Shown here: one piece after another, positions 29,921 to 38,207 of the stretch
How positions within the stretch are numbered: the stretch's first letter is position 1
How the letters are laid out: the number at the start of each line of letters is the position of its first letter
From: Stenotrophomonas maltophilia
GTDB lineage: Bacteria; Pseudomonadota; Gammaproteobacteria; Xanthomonadales; Xanthomonadaceae
Assembly (NCBI RefSeq): GCF_002799155.1
Contig: NZ_NERD01000002.1
Span: 2,294,001-2,358,000, forward strand
Length of the DNA stretch: 64,000 nucleotides
Reading direction: 5' to 3'
Made by a program: the position numbers and the translations under genes
Notes under the pieces: generated by a model
What the model was told of the DNA's origin: nothing
Database searches by the model: none
What the model saw: only the letters and a program-made list of their open reading frames with translations

Positions 29921-30163
29921 TCAATAGTGCGGCGGCGGCGGTTCGCTCGCCGGATCGGAAGAATTCAGTGCGTTGCGGACCTTGCCCAGGTCTTCCAGCA
30001 GCACGCGCAGCACGTCAGCGTTGCGCATGCCCTGCATGCGGGCATCGGCCAGCGCATCGCTCAGTTCGGCCAGCGCCTGTTCCTGGAAGGATACGCGCAT
30101 TTCCAGCTCGACCAGGCGCGCTTCCAGCGCCTGCTCGCGTTCGGTTGGCAGCAGATCAGACAT
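29921..30163 (-). CDS. slyX: SlyX family protein
   Basis: An 80-residue acidic coiled-coil protein: [26 protein letters not shown] is the SlyX heptad core, and the tail is Pro-rich ([10 protein letters not shown]). Function unknown. ATG 30163 overlaps the ugd stop by eight bases (ATGTCTGA), implying translational coupling. Confidence 0.88.
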   Translation of the reverse strand: MSDLLPTEREQALEARLVELEMRVSFQEQALAELSDALADARMQGMRNADVLRVLLEDLGKVRNALNSSDPASEPPPPHY

Positions 30164-31505
30164 GCAGCGAGCGCCCCCGGCCGATGCCGTAGTAAGCCAG
30201 GCCCGCCGCTTCCACATCCGCCGGCTCGTACAGGTTGCGGCCGTCGAACACCACCGCGTCCCTCAACTGCTCGCGCAGCTTCTGGAAATCGGGGCTGCGG
30301 AACTGCTTCCACTCGGTCACCACGACCAGTGCATCGGCGCCCTGCAGCGCCTCGTTGGCATTGCTGCAGAACACCAGGTCATCGCGTTCGCCGAAGATGC
30401 GCTGCGACTCGTGCATCGCTTCCGGATCGTAGGCACGCACCGTCGCGCCACCTTCCCACAACTGTGCCAGCAGGCGGCGACTGGAGGCTTCGCGCATGTC
30501 GTCGGTGTTCGGCTTGAACGCCAGGCCCCACACGGCAAAGGTCTTGCCACGCACGCCTTCGTCCTCGCCCTTGTCGTAATGGCGCTGGATCAGGGCGAAC
30601 AGATGGCCCTTCTGCGCATCGTTGACTGCTTCCACGGCGTTGAGCAGCTTCGGCTCCAGGCCGGCCTGCTGGGCGGTGCGGGCCAGCGCCTGCACGTCCT
30701 TGGGGAAGCACGAGCCGCCGTAACCGGCGCCCGGATAGATGAAATGCCAGCCGATGCGTGGATCCGAGCCGATGCCCTGGCGGACCTGCTCGACATCGGC
30801 ACCGACACGTTCGGCAATGTTGGCGATCTCGTTCATGAACGAGATCTTGGTCGCCAGCATCGCGTTGGCTGCGTACTTGGTCAGCTCGGCCGAACGCACG
30901 TCCATTTCCACCACCCGGTCGTGGTTGCGGTTGAACGGTGCATACAGGCGCCGCATCACCGCCACCGACTCGGCACTGGTCGCACCGACGATGATGCGAT
31001 CCGGGCGCATGCAGTCGGCAACGGCGTCGCCTTCCTTCAGGAATTCCGGGTTGGACACCACATCGAAAGCGATGTCCGCGCCACGTGCAGCCAGCTCCGC
31101 GGCAATGGCGGCACGTACCTTGTCGGCGGTGCCCACCGGCACCGTCGACTTGTTGACCACCACAGTCGGCACGCTCATGTGCTGGCCGATGGTGCGGGCC
31201 ACAGCCAGCACGTACTGCAGATCGGCGCTGCCATCCTCGTCCGGCGGCGTGCCGACGGCGATGAACACGACCTGGCCGTGGCCGATCGCGGTCGCGGCAT
31301 CGGTGGTGAAGGCCAGCCGCGACGCGGCGTGGTTGGCCTTCACCATCGGTTCCAGGCCCGGCTCATAGATCGGGATGATGCCCTGGTTGAGGCCATCGAC
31401 CTTGGCCTGGTCGATATCGACGCAGACCACCTGGTGGCCGACGTCGGCCAGGCAGGTACCGGTCACCAGTCCCACGTAGCCGGTACCGAAAATCGCAACG
31501 CGCAT
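30156..31505 (-). CDS. ugd: UDP-glucose 6-dehydrogenase
   Basis: A 449-residue NAD-dependent enzyme oxidising UDP-glucose to UDP-glucuronate for exopolysaccharide, LPS or lipid A sugar synthesis. It shows the N-terminal Rossmann motif [11 protein letters not shown], the [10 protein letters not shown] segment, [12 protein letters not shown], and the catalytic cysteine C266 in [14 protein letters not shown]. The length is typical. It is followed by slyX, DUF2058 and the OafA-like acyltransferase on the same strand, so envelope-sugar modification is a possible shared theme (inference only). The 3' end overlaps slyX. Confidence 0.96.
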   Translation of the reverse strand: MRVAIFGTGYVGLVTGTCLADVGHQVVCVDIDQAKVDGLNQGIIPIYEPGLEPMVKANHAASRLAFTTDAATAIGHGQVVFIAVGTPPDEDGSADLQYVLAVARTIGQHMSVPTVVVNKSTVPVGTADKVRAAIAAELAARGADIAFDVVSNPEFLKEGDAVADCMRPDRIIVGATSAESVAVMRRLYAPFNRNHDRVVEMDVRSAELTKYAANAMLATKISFMNEIANIAERVGADVEQVRQGIGSDPRIGWHFIYPGAGYGGSCFPKDVQALARTAQQAGLEPKLLNAVEAVNDAQKGHLFALIQRHYDKGEDEGVRGKTFAVWGLAFKPNTDDMREASSRRLLAQLWEGGATVRAYDPEAMHESQRIFGERDDLVFCSNANEALQGADALVVVTEWKQFRSPDFQKLREQLRDAVVFDGRNLYEPADVEAAGLAYYGIGRGRSLHV

Positions 31506-31528
31506 GTCCGTGCAGGCTCCGTGGTCGC

Positions 31529-32506
31529 TTAGGGCAGGACGCCCAGCAGCTCGACGTCGAACGTCAGAGTCGCGTTCGGGCCGATCGGGCCACCCGGGGT
31601 ACCGTTCTCACCGTAGGCAAGCTCGCCCGGGATCCAGAAGCGGTACTTCGAACCGACCGGCATCAGCGCGACGCCTTCGGTCCAGCCCTTGATCACCTGG
31701 TCCAGGCCGAACTCGGCCGGCTGGCGACCGTAGGAGCTGTCGAACACGGTGCCGTTGAGCAGCTTGCCTTCGTAGTTCACGCGCACCTTGCTGCTCGGCA
31801 GCGGACGCTCGCCGCTACCTGGGCGGATGATCTGGTACTGCAGGCCCGACGGCGTGGTCACCACGCCCGGCTGGGTCTTGTTCTTGGCCAGGAACGCGTT
31901 GCCTTCCTCGCGGTTGGTCTGCGCGGCGGCGGCAGCCTTGGCCTGCATTTCGGCCTGCTTGCTGCCCATGAAGGCCTGGATGGTGGCGGTTGCGTCAGCC
32001 TCCGTCATCTTCGGCTGACCCTTGCTCAGGCCGGTGCTGATCGCGTCAAACAGCGAGGCGACGTCGATGTCGTCCTTCAGCTGTGCCAGCGACGGGCCGA
32101 CCGAGTACGAACCGATCATCTGCGACACCTTGACGCGATCGACCTTCGGCGGCTGCGAACCGGGGGCCATGCCCGGCACCTGCTGGCCACTGCGGGCCAT
32201 CACGACCTGGCGCAGCGCGGCATCGGTGGCCTTGGCCTGTTCCTGGGTGATCTGCGGCTGCAGGCCTTCGAACGAACGCTCCACGGCGGTGCGCAGCGCG
32301 GCCACATCGATCTCATCGGCGATCGGGGTGAACGACTTGGCGACATCAAGGCCGATGGCGTAGCCGAGCTTCTGCTTGGGGGAATTCAAGGTTGCGGTCT
32401 CCTTGGCGGCTGCGGGGGCAGCCGGTTGTTGCGACAGAGCGACACCCGAAGTGCCCATCGCCAGAATCAGAACCGACGCCGCGGCGCCGCGCATTCCCAT
32501 CTTCAT
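31529..32506 (-). CDS. FKBP-type peptidyl-prolyl cis-trans isomerase, periplasmic (Mip/FkpA-like)
   Basis: A 325-residue secreted isomerase. A basic start and hydrophobic stretch ([25 protein letters not shown]) form a signal peptide. Residues about 45-200 resemble the FKBP_N dimerisation region ([26 protein letters not shown]), and residues about 215-325 are the FKBP domain ([59 protein letters not shown]). ATG 32506 lies nine bases after AGGA; ATG 32515 is an in-frame alternative. It probably folds or stabilises envelope proteins. It lies 23 bases upstream of ugd on the same strand. Confidence 0.88.
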   Translation of the reverse strand: MKMGMRGAAASVLILAMGTSGVALSQQPAAPAAAKETATLNSPKQKLGYAIGLDVAKSFTPIADEIDVAALRTAVERSFEGLQPQITQEQAKATDAALRQVVMARSGQQVPGMAPGSQPPKVDRVKVSQMIGSYSVGPSLAQLKDDIDVASLFDAISTGLSKGQPKMTEADATATIQAFMGSKQAEMQAKAAAAAQTNREEGNAFLAKNKTQPGVVTTPSGLQYQIIRPGSGERPLPSSKVRVNYEGKLLNGTVFDSSYGRQPAEFGLDQVIKGWTEGVALMPVGSKYRFWIPGELAYGENGTPGGPIGPNATLTFDVELLGVLP

Positions 32507-32602
32507 TCGCTGCATTCCTGGAAGTGTCTGGGCGCCGACGTCGGCGCGAAAAGAAGCATTGTCGCACGCATGCCGTCGATGTCGAGGCATCCGTGCCGGA
32601 TA

Positions 32603-33190
32603 TCAATGTGTAGCGGCTGCGGCCAGCGCCTTGTCGATGGCCGCGGTCAGCTGCGGATCGTCCGGCGTTACCTTGCTGGCGAACTGGGCGATGACCTTGC
32701 CATCGCGGCCGACCAGGTACTTGTGGAAGTTCCAGCCCGGCGCCACGCCAGTGGCTGCGGCCAGCCGCTGGTACAGCGGCGTCGCCTCTGCACCGACCAC
32801 GTGCACCTTCTCGAACATCGGGAATTTGACGCCATAGGTGAGCGTGCAGAAATCCTGGATCTGCTTCTCGTCACCGGGCTCCTGGCCCTTGAAATCGTTG
32901 GACGGGAAACCGAGCACGGCAAAGCCGCGCCCGGCATAACGCTTCTGCAGCGCCTCCAGCCCTTCGTACTGAGGGGTATAGCCACACTTGCTTGCAGTAT
33001 TGACCACCAGCAGCACCTGCCCGTGGTAGCGCTGCTGAAGATTGACCTGCTGCTTGCTGGCCAGCGGGCGGTAATCCAGGTCCAGCAGATCGGCCGCCAG
33101 CACATGGGTGGAAGCGGCCAGGCCGGCCACCAGCAGGGTCAGCAGGGACAGGCCGCGCAGGGGGCGCGGAACAACGGTCGGCAGGGGCAT
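32603..33190 (-). CDS. glutathione peroxidase-family thiol peroxidase, exported
   Basis: A 195-residue peroxidase. The peroxidatic Cys is C69 in VVNTASKCGYTPQYEGL, Gln is in PSNDFKGQEPG, and Trp/Asn are in GWNFHKYLVG, so the catalytic tetrad is intact with Cys instead of selenocysteine. Residues 1-33 look like a signal peptide (LRGLSLLTLLVAGLAASTHVLAA), suggesting periplasmic peroxide removal. Start ATG 33190 is the first Met with a proper signal peptide; upstream in-frame codons are unlikely to be coding. It lies 96 bases from the FKBP gene on the same strand. Confidence 0.87.
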   Translation of the reverse strand: MPLPTVVPRPLRGLSLLTLLVAGLAASTHVLAADLLDLDYRPLASKQQVNLQQRYHGQVLLVVNTASKCGYTPQYEGLEALQKRYAGRGFAVLGFPSNDFKGQEPGDEKQIQDFCTLTYGVKFPMFEKVHVVGAEATPLYQRLAAATGVAPGWNFHKYLVGRDGKVIAQFASKVTPDDPQLTAAIDKALAAAATH

Positions 33191-33491
33191 CGAGAGCAGT
33201 CCGCGGTAGCCATTCACAGGGCCGGCCGGTAGCGGCCGGGAATCGGCCGAACTATAGCACCGGGGCCCAGTCCCTCCTGTTGCGACGGGCGCTGGCGGCT
33301 TTGCGCAGCGTGGCGCTTCCCAGCAGGACACACCAGCAAGGGCGCAGTGATGACATAGCATGGACAACGCTGAATGGAAGGCAGGGTTTGATCGGCCCGC
33401 ACGACAATTTTATTTCCCTTTCCAATCAAAGAGATAAGGTGATATTTCAGCGATTTGACCACCCCTGCCATCAGTTGGGGACGGCAAGGGG
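33191..33491. other. Intergenic region between the gpx-like gene and the YtrA operon
   Basis: About 300 bases without a convincing gene. It holds the putative promoter side of the peroxidase gene (minus strand) and an AT-rich patch at 33408-33450, unusual for this genome. I see no repeat family member or RNA gene in it. Confidence 0.5.
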
Positions 33492-33519
33492 TTGCACGTA
33501 GGCGTGCCGGTGTTATAGT
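33492..33519 (+). promoter_or_regulatory. Sigma-70 promoter of the YtrA-type operon
   Basis: TTGCAC (33492-33497) and TATAGT (33514-33519) are spaced by 16 bases. The -10 box lies inside the palindrome at 33509-33532. The first gene starts at 33558 after a strong AGGGGGGAAG ribosome site. Confidence 0.7.
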
Positions 33520-33532
33520 TGCATACAACACC
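33509..33532. promoter_or_regulatory. GntR/YtrA-type operator
   Basis: A 24-base palindrome with arms GGTGTT and AACACC, and inner TA pairs at symmetrical positions. It overlaps the -10 box. GGTGTTATA-type palindromes are the described targets of YtrA-subfamily GntR regulators in Xanthomonas and Bacillus. The regulator gene is the second gene of the same operon, so autorepression is likely. Confidence 0.65.
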
Positions 33533-33557
33533 AGTCACCTGAGACAGGGGGGAAGCC

Positions 33558-33794
33558 ATGAACGCCCGGATCCGTCGCAACCTCACCGCACCTGCGGCCG
33601 CTGTTGTTTCGACCCTGATCGTGTTGGCCTGGCTGGCCATGCCAACCTCCCCTGACTCCGCCGACAGTGCGCAGGACGCAATCGCTTCACCGGCCGGGAA
33701 CGCCGCTCCCTCCCCCCCTCCCCCGCGTCGGCTGCACAGCTCCCTGTCCATGCCGTATTTCTCGTTCGCACAGCCGCTGACCCCACGGAGCTGA
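33558..33794 (+). CDS. Small membrane-anchored or secreted protein at the head of the YtrA operon
   Basis: A 78-residue protein with a basic N-terminus (NARIRRNLTAP) and one hydrophobic segment (AAAVVSTLIVLAWLAM, residues 13-28), then an Ala/Ser/Pro-rich stretch with PSPPPPRR. No family recognised. It is supported by an excellent ribosome site (AGGGGGGAAG, four bases before the ATG), by the promoter just upstream, and by its position two bases before the regulator gene. It is likely a single-pass membrane peptide. Confidence 0.7.
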   Translation: MNARIRRNLTAPAAAVVSTLIVLAWLAMPTSPDSADSAQDAIASPAGNAAPSPPPPRRLHSSLSMPYFSFAQPLTPRS

Positions 33795-33796
33795 AT

Positions 33797-34156
33797 ATGA
33801 GCGACATCCAGTGGAGCGACGGCGCTCCCATCTACCGTCAGTTGAAGGAGCGCGTGATCGCCATGATGCTCGACGGAATCCTCAAGCCGGGCGATGCCCT
33901 GCCTTCGGTGCGCCAGGTGGCCGCCGACTACCAGCTCAACCCCATCACCGTTTCGCGCGCTTACCAGGAGCTGGCCGATGAAGGCCTGGTCGAAAAGCGC
34001 CGCGGCCTGGGCATGTTCATGACCGAGCAGGCGGCCACGCAGCTTCGCAGCAGCGAGCGCGAGCGCTTCCTCAATGAAGAATGGCCGGCCGTGCTGGAGC
34101 GCATCCAGCGCCTGGGCCTGAGCCTCGACGAATTGCTGCCCCAGGGGAAAGTCTGA
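33797..34156 (+). CDS. GntR family regulator, YtrA subfamily
   Basis: A 119-residue winged-helix regulator. It opens WSDGAPIYRQLKERVIAMMLDGILKPGDALPSVRQVAADYQLNPITVSRAYQELADEGLVEKRRGLGMFM, a full GntR DNA-binding domain. The effector part is reduced to about 40 residues of helix, which defines the YtrA subfamily normally found with ABC transporter genes. It probably binds the palindrome at 33509-33532. Its TGA overlaps the ATG of the ABC ATPase gene by one base. Confidence 0.93.
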   Translation: MSDIQWSDGAPIYRQLKERVIAMMLDGILKPGDALPSVRQVAADYQLNPITVSRAYQELADEGLVEKRRGLGMFMTEQAATQLRSSERERFLNEEWPAVLERIQRLGLSLDELLPQGKV

Positions 34157-35031
34157 TGAATAGCACTGCAAGCGAACCCGTCATCACCGCCCGAGGCCTG
34201 CGCAAGGCCTACAAGACCACCGTGGCCCTCGACAATGCCAGCTTCAGCATTCCGAGCGGGCGCATCGTCGGCCTGATCGGGCCCAACGGCGCCGGCAAGA
34301 CCACCGCGCTGAAGGCCATCCTCGGGCTCACCTCGGTGGAAGGTGAACTGAGCGTGCTCGGCCGCGACCCGCGGCTGCACCGCGACGAGCTGATGAACGA
34401 CATCTGCTTCATTGCCGACGTCGCCGTGCTGCCGCGCTGGCTGAAGGTCCGCGAGGCGATCGATTTCGTGGCCGGTGTCCACCCGCGCTTCGACCGTGCC
34501 CGCTGCGAGCGTTTCCTGGCCAACACCAAGCTGCAGCCGAAGCAGCGCGTGCGCGAACTGTCCAAGGGCATGATCGTGCAGCTGCACCTGGCGCTGGTGA
34601 TGGCCATCGATGCCCGCGTCCTGGTGCTGGACGAGCCCACCCTGGGCCTGGACATCCTGTACCGCAAGGAGTTCTACCAGCGCCTGCTGGAAGACTATTT
34701 CGACGAGCAGAAGACCATCATCGTCACCACCCACCAGGTGGAGGAGATCGAGCACATCCTCAGCGACGTCATGTTCATCCGTGATGGCCGCATCGTGCTG
34801 GACGCGGAAATGGACGACGTCGGCCAGCGCTACACCGAGCTGCTGGTCAATGCCGACCAGCTGGAGACTGCGCGCGCGCTGAAGCCGATCGACGAGCGCA
34901 GCCTGGCGTTCGGCAAGACCGTGATGCTGTTCGACGGCGTGCCGCGCACCCAGCTTTCCACCCTTGGCGAGACCCGCAGCCCGGGCCTTGCCGATCTGTT
35001 CGTCGCGATCATGAAGGGGACCTACGCATGA
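34156..35031 (+). CDS. ABC transporter ATP-binding protein (YtrB-like)
   Basis: A 291-residue ATPase. Walker A is GLIGPNGAGKTTALK, the signature region is VRELSKGMIVQLHLAL, Walker B is VLVLDEPTLGLD, and the H-loop is IIVTTHQVEEIEH. The C-terminal extension of about 70 residues follows the ABC domain. It pairs with the permease whose ATG overlaps its TGA (ATGA). YtrA-regulated ABC systems respond to cell-wall or envelope-acting compounds in Bacillus; that role is only inferred here. Confidence 0.93.
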   Translation: MNSTASEPVITARGLRKAYKTTVALDNASFSIPSGRIVGLIGPNGAGKTTALKAILGLTSVEGELSVLGRDPRLHRDELMNDICFIADVAVLPRWLKVREAIDFVAGVHPRFDRARCERFLANTKLQPKQRVRELSKGMIVQLHLALVMAIDARVLVLDEPTLGLDILYRKEFYQRLLEDYFDEQKTIIVTTHQVEEIEHILSDVMFIRDGRIVLDAEMDDVGQRYTELLVNADQLETARALKPIDERSLAFGKTVMLFDGVPRTQLSTLGETRSPGLADLFVAIMKGTYA

Positions 35032-36056
35032 ATGCCGTCAATCATCCTGTCAGCCCGATGGGCACCCTGCGCTGGCTGCTCAAGCGCGAGTACTGGGAGA
35101 ACCGTGGCGGTTTCCTGTATGCGCCGCTGATCGCCGGCCTGATCTCGCTGGTGATGAGCACCGTCGGCATCGCCTTCGGCCTGTTCGCCCTGCACCGTGC
35201 TGCGCGTGATGGCGGCCTGCATATCGACGGCGAGGACGTGAACATCAACGGCCTGGACCTGGCCCTGCTGACCCGCGACATCAGTGCCAAGGACCTGACC
35301 GACCTCGGCAACGGCCTGGACCTGACCCTGGTGCTCAGCTCGGCCTGGCCGTTCCTGGTATTGGCCTTCGTGGTGTTCTTCTACTGCCTGGGCGCCCTGT
35401 ACGACGACCGTCGCGACCGCAGCATCCTGTTCTGGAAGTCGCTGCCGCTGTCGGACACCCAGACCGTGCTGTCCAAGGTGATCAGCGCACTGGTCGTGGC
35501 CCCGCTGATCGCGGTGATCGCCGGCATCATCACCATGTTCGGCTTCATGCTGGTGATCAGCATCGTCGCGCTGATGCACGGCGGCAGCCCGATGACCCTG
35601 ATCTGGGGCCCGGCCAGCCCGCTGACCCTGGCCGCTGGTCACCTGGCCTGGATTCCGGTCTACGCCCTGTGGGCGCTGCCCACCGCCGGCTGGCTGTTGC
35701 TGTGCTCGGCCTGGGCCCGTAGCAAGCCGTTCCTGTGGGCAGTGATGCTGCCGCTGTTCGCCGGCGTCATTGTCAGCACCACCAAGGTGATGCCGCTGAT
35801 CGGCCTGACCACCGGCTGGTTCTGGCAGAACATCGTCGGCCGCCTGTTGCTGGGCGGCGTGCCGGGCACCGACCTGGTGTATCGCCTCAGCGACGGGGAA
35901 GGCTCGCGCCGCGATCTCGAATCGGTGGTCAGCCTGATGTCGCCGGCCTCGCAGCTGAAATCGCTGGCGATGCCGGAACTGTGGATCGGCGCCGCCGTCG
36001 GTGTCGTCTTCATCGTCCTTGCCATCCGCCTGCGCAAGCGCGCCGGCGAGATCTGA
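35028..36056 (+). CDS. ABC transporter permease (ABC-2 type)
   Basis: A 342-residue membrane protein with about six to seven hydrophobic segments (around residues 30-50, 105-125, 155-185, 205-235, 240-260, 310-330). A large extracytoplasmic loop follows TM1, with DDRRDRSILFWKSLPLSD between early helices, as in ABC-2 permeases of the YtrC/D or bacitracin type. It is coupled to the ATPase by a four-base ATGA overlap. Substrate unknown. Confidence 0.87.
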   Translation: MNAVNHPVSPMGTLRWLLKREYWENRGGFLYAPLIAGLISLVMSTVGIAFGLFALHRAARDGGLHIDGEDVNINGLDLALLTRDISAKDLTDLGNGLDLTLVLSSAWPFLVLAFVVFFYCLGALYDDRRDRSILFWKSLPLSDTQTVLSKVISALVVAPLIAVIAGIITMFGFMLVISIVALMHGGSPMTLIWGPASPLTLAAGHLAWIPVYALWALPTAGWLLLCSAWARSKPFLWAVMLPLFAGVIVSTTKVMPLIGLTTGWFWQNIVGRLLLGGVPGTDLVYRLSDGEGSRRDLESVVSLMSPASQLKSLAMPELWIGAAVGVVFIVLAIRLRKRAGEI

Positions 36057-36081
36057 TTCCATCCACCCGGAGGCACCGCCC

Positions 36082-36969
36082 ATGCGTTCCCTGCTCGCTT
36101 GTTCTGCGTTGTTGCTGCTGCCGCTGTCGGCGCTGGCCGCCGATGCTCCGAACTGCAAGTTCACTGCCGCCCGCTCGCTGAAGCTGGATGTGTCCGGCGC
36201 CAGGGCGGTGGTGCTGGAGGTGAACCAGCACGACCTGAAGGTCATCGCCAGCAAGGGCGGTGGCCAGCTTGATGGCCGCGCCTGTGCCTCCAGCCAGGAA
36301 TGGCTGGACCAGCTGGTACTGGACCAGCGCAGGGAAGGCGACAAGCTGGTCGTCAGCCTTCGCCGCGACGGCCGTCACAGCGGCATCAGCCTGGGCAACA
36401 GCTATGCCTGGCTGGACATCCGCGGCAGCGTGCCGGACAACCTGCCACTGCAGCTGAAGGTCGGCTCCGGCGATGCCAGCATCGACAACGCCCAGTCGCT
36501 GAGCGTGGACGTCGGCTCAGGCGACGCGATCGTTCGCGGTACCCGCGGCAGCATCCACGCGGCGGTAGGTTCGGGTGACCTGGACATCGACGGTGGCGGC
36601 TCGCTGAACCTGTTGTCGCTGGGTTCCGGCGACGTCAAGGCGCGCAACATCGGCGGCGATGCGGTCACCGGCACCGTCGGTTCGGGTGACCTGAAGATCA
36701 GCGATGTCCGCGGCAACGCACGGCTGGACACCGCCGGTTCCGGCGACATCGGCTTCAAGCGCGTGCAGGGCAACGTCGAGGTCGGCGTGGTCGGCTCGGG
36801 CGATGTTGATCTGTCCGACATCGGCGGCAACGTGCATGTGCGCAGCCATGGTTCGGGTGACATCCAGGTCGATGGTGTGCGTGGCAGCCTGACCGTCGAC
36901 CACAGTGGCAGCGGCGATGTCGGGCACCGCAACGTCAGCGGCACGGTCACCCTGCCCCGCAACAAGTAA
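36082..36969 (+). CDS. Exported repeat protein with nine GSGD repeats (DUF2807/DUF4097-like)
   Basis: A 295-residue protein with a signal peptide (MRSLLACSALLLLPLSALAA). From residue about 125 it has nine GSGD motifs spaced 17-22 residues apart, each followed by alternating hydrophobic residues (for example VGSGDASIDN, VGSGDLKISD, VGSGDVDLSD). This periodicity predicts a right-handed beta-solenoid as in the DUF2807/DUF4097 adhesin-like families. The N-terminal 110 residues include a conserved-looking Cys. It is the fourth gene after the YtrA regulator, 25 bases from the permease, so it is likely part of the operon and the envelope response. Confidence 0.83.
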   Translation: MRSLLACSALLLLPLSALAADAPNCKFTAARSLKLDVSGARAVVLEVNQHDLKVIASKGGGQLDGRACASSQEWLDQLVLDQRREGDKLVVSLRRDGRHSGISLGNSYAWLDIRGSVPDNLPLQLKVGSGDASIDNAQSLSVDVGSGDAIVRGTRGSIHAAVGSGDLDIDGGGSLNLLSLGSGDVKARNIGGDAVTGTVGSGDLKISDVRGNARLDTAGSGDIGFKRVQGNVEVGVVGSGDVDLSDIGGNVHVRSHGSGDIQVDGVRGSLTVDHSGSGDVGHRNVSGTVTLPRNK

Positions 36970-36999
36970 CCGCCACCGGACCGATTCGAGGACATTGCC

Positions 37000-37605
37000 A
37001 TGAACCTGCTGCGCGTGCTGCCTGCCACCCTGCTGTGCCTGCCGCTGATCGCCTGCGGCGGCACATCTTCCGCGCCCGACAAGACCGTCGGCAAGAGCGT
37101 CGCCGAGGCCACCAGCGGTGTCGGCCAGACCGTCAAGGACGCCATGGTCGATGCCCGCAAGGACCTCACCCAGGGCAACATCAAGATCTCCGCCGACAAG
37201 CAGCCGCGCGCAGAGATCACACCGGACGGCCACCTGTTGATCGACGGCAAGGACGTACCGGCCGACGAGGCCCAGCGCCGTCGATTGCTGGAGTATCGCG
37301 GCCACGTCGTCGCCATTGCGATGGACGGCATGGATGTCGGCCTGGCCGGCGCCAAGCTCGGCGTCAACGCCGCCGGCGAGGCACTCAAGGGCATTTTCAG
37401 TGGCGACAGCGAAGGTATCGAGAAGCGGATCAACGCCGAAGCCGAGAAGATCGAGGCCCAGGCCAAGCGCATCTGCAACCGCCTGCCGGCGATGCTGGCC
37501 AGCCAACAGGCACTTGCGCGCGAGCTGCCGGCGTTCAAGCCCTACGCCACGATGGACCAGAGTGACGTCGACGACTGCGGCAAGGACACCGTGGTCCTGC
37601 CCTAG
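37000..37605 (+). CDS. Lipoprotein, DUF2884/YggN-like
   Basis: A 201-residue protein with a lipobox (LPLIAC, cysteine at residue 19), so probably membrane-anchored in the periplasm. The central ITPDGHLLIDGKDVPADEAQRRRLLEYRGHV resembles the ITPDGxxxxxGK core of YggN (DUF2884). The middle part is amphipathic helical, and a late Cys pair (ICNRL and VDDCGKD) could form a disulfide. Function unknown. It follows the GSGD gene by 30 bases and appears co-transcribed. Confidence 0.75.
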   Translation: MNLLRVLPATLLCLPLIACGGTSSAPDKTVGKSVAEATSGVGQTVKDAMVDARKDLTQGNIKISADKQPRAEITPDGHLLIDGKDVPADEAQRRRLLEYRGHVVAIAMDGMDVGLAGAKLGVNAAGEALKGIFSGDSEGIEKRINAEAEKIEAQAKRICNRLPAMLASQQALARELPAFKPYATMDQSDVDDCGKDTVVLP

Positions 37606-37627
37606 GCCTGTGACAGATCAGCGCACC

Positions 37628-37657
37628 CGGCCGGCAGCGGCACCCCGCTGCCGGCCG
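37628..37657. repeat. GC-rich hairpin between two lipoprotein genes
   Basis: A perfect 13-bp stem (CGGCCGGCAGCGG against CCGCTGCCGGCCG) with a CACC loop, no T-run. It may be an mRNA-processing or REP-like element that separates the expression of the flanking genes. Confidence 0.6.
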
Positions 37658-37711
37658 CAGTGCGCCAGCCGGCTTACAATGGCGGCCCCGGAGGCCCCCG
37701 AACCGAATGCC

Positions 37712-38137
37712 ATGAAGAAGTTGTTCCTGCTGCTGGCCGCCCTGCTCTGCCTGGGCCTGGCCGGCTGTGACAAGGATTACCGCAACCACCGCGCCGAGCG
37801 CGGCAAGCCCAAGATTTCCGTCAGCGACGGCATGGTCACCGTGCGTCGCCCGCCGGCACCGAACATCATCATCCTCGGCGATGGCTCGATGAAAGTGGAC
37901 GAGATCCAGATTCCGCTGGACGAGGCACAGAAGCAGATGCTGCAGACCATGTTCGGCAAGCTGCAGGTGCTGCGCCAGAATACCCTGGTCGCCGCTCCGG
38001 CCGATCCGAACATGCAGCCGGTGAAGATCCAGCCGCCGGAGGGCATGGAGGTGATCCCGGCCGACCTGATCCAGCGCATCCCGGAATTCAAGGATTACAC
38101 CGACACCTTCGGCAACATCGTCGCCGACCGTCGCTGA
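37712..38137 (+). CDS. Small lipoprotein, function unknown
   Basis: A 141-residue protein with a signal peptide and lipobox (LLCLGLAGC, cysteine at residue 19). The segment IIILGDGSMKVDEIQIPLDEAQKQML has the same pattern as the ITPDG...EAQ core of the preceding lipoprotein, suggesting a shared fold. The later residues are Pro-rich. No family assigned. It is the last gene before a clear bidirectional terminator. Confidence 0.7.
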   Translation: MKKLFLLLAALLCLGLAGCDKDYRNHRAERGKPKISVSDGMVTVRRPPAPNIIILGDGSMKVDEIQIPLDEAQKQMLQTMFGKLQVLRQNTLVAAPADPNMQPVKIQPPEGMEVIPADLIQRIPEFKDYTDTFGNIVADRR

Positions 38138-38141
38138 AGAA

Positions 38142-38165
38142 AAACGCCGCCCCAGGGCGGCGTTT
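38142..38165. terminator. Bidirectional terminator between the YtrA operon and fumC
   Basis: An 11-bp stem (AAACGCCGCCC against GGGCGGCGTTT) with a CA loop, with A-rich and T-rich flanks. It lies between convergent genes. Confidence 0.85.
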
Positions 38166-38178
38166 CTGCGTGTGGTGG

Positions 38179-38198
38179 GTGCGGACCTTGGTCCGCAC
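38179..38198. repeat. SMAG-like palindrome
   Basis: GTGCGGACC and GGTCCGCAC form a nine-bp stem with a TT loop. The arm style matches the other SMAG copies (TT loop, as at 19253), but the GTAG head is replaced by GTGG. It lies 9 bases before the fumC stop. Confidence 0.6.
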
Positions 38199-38207
38199 GC
38201 CGTTCGA

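Noticed and set aside
36460-36960. GSGD-coding periodicity as a DNA repeat or CRISPR-like array
   Set aside because: The repeats are in the protein only; codons vary and spacing is 17-22 residues, with no constant DNA repeat.
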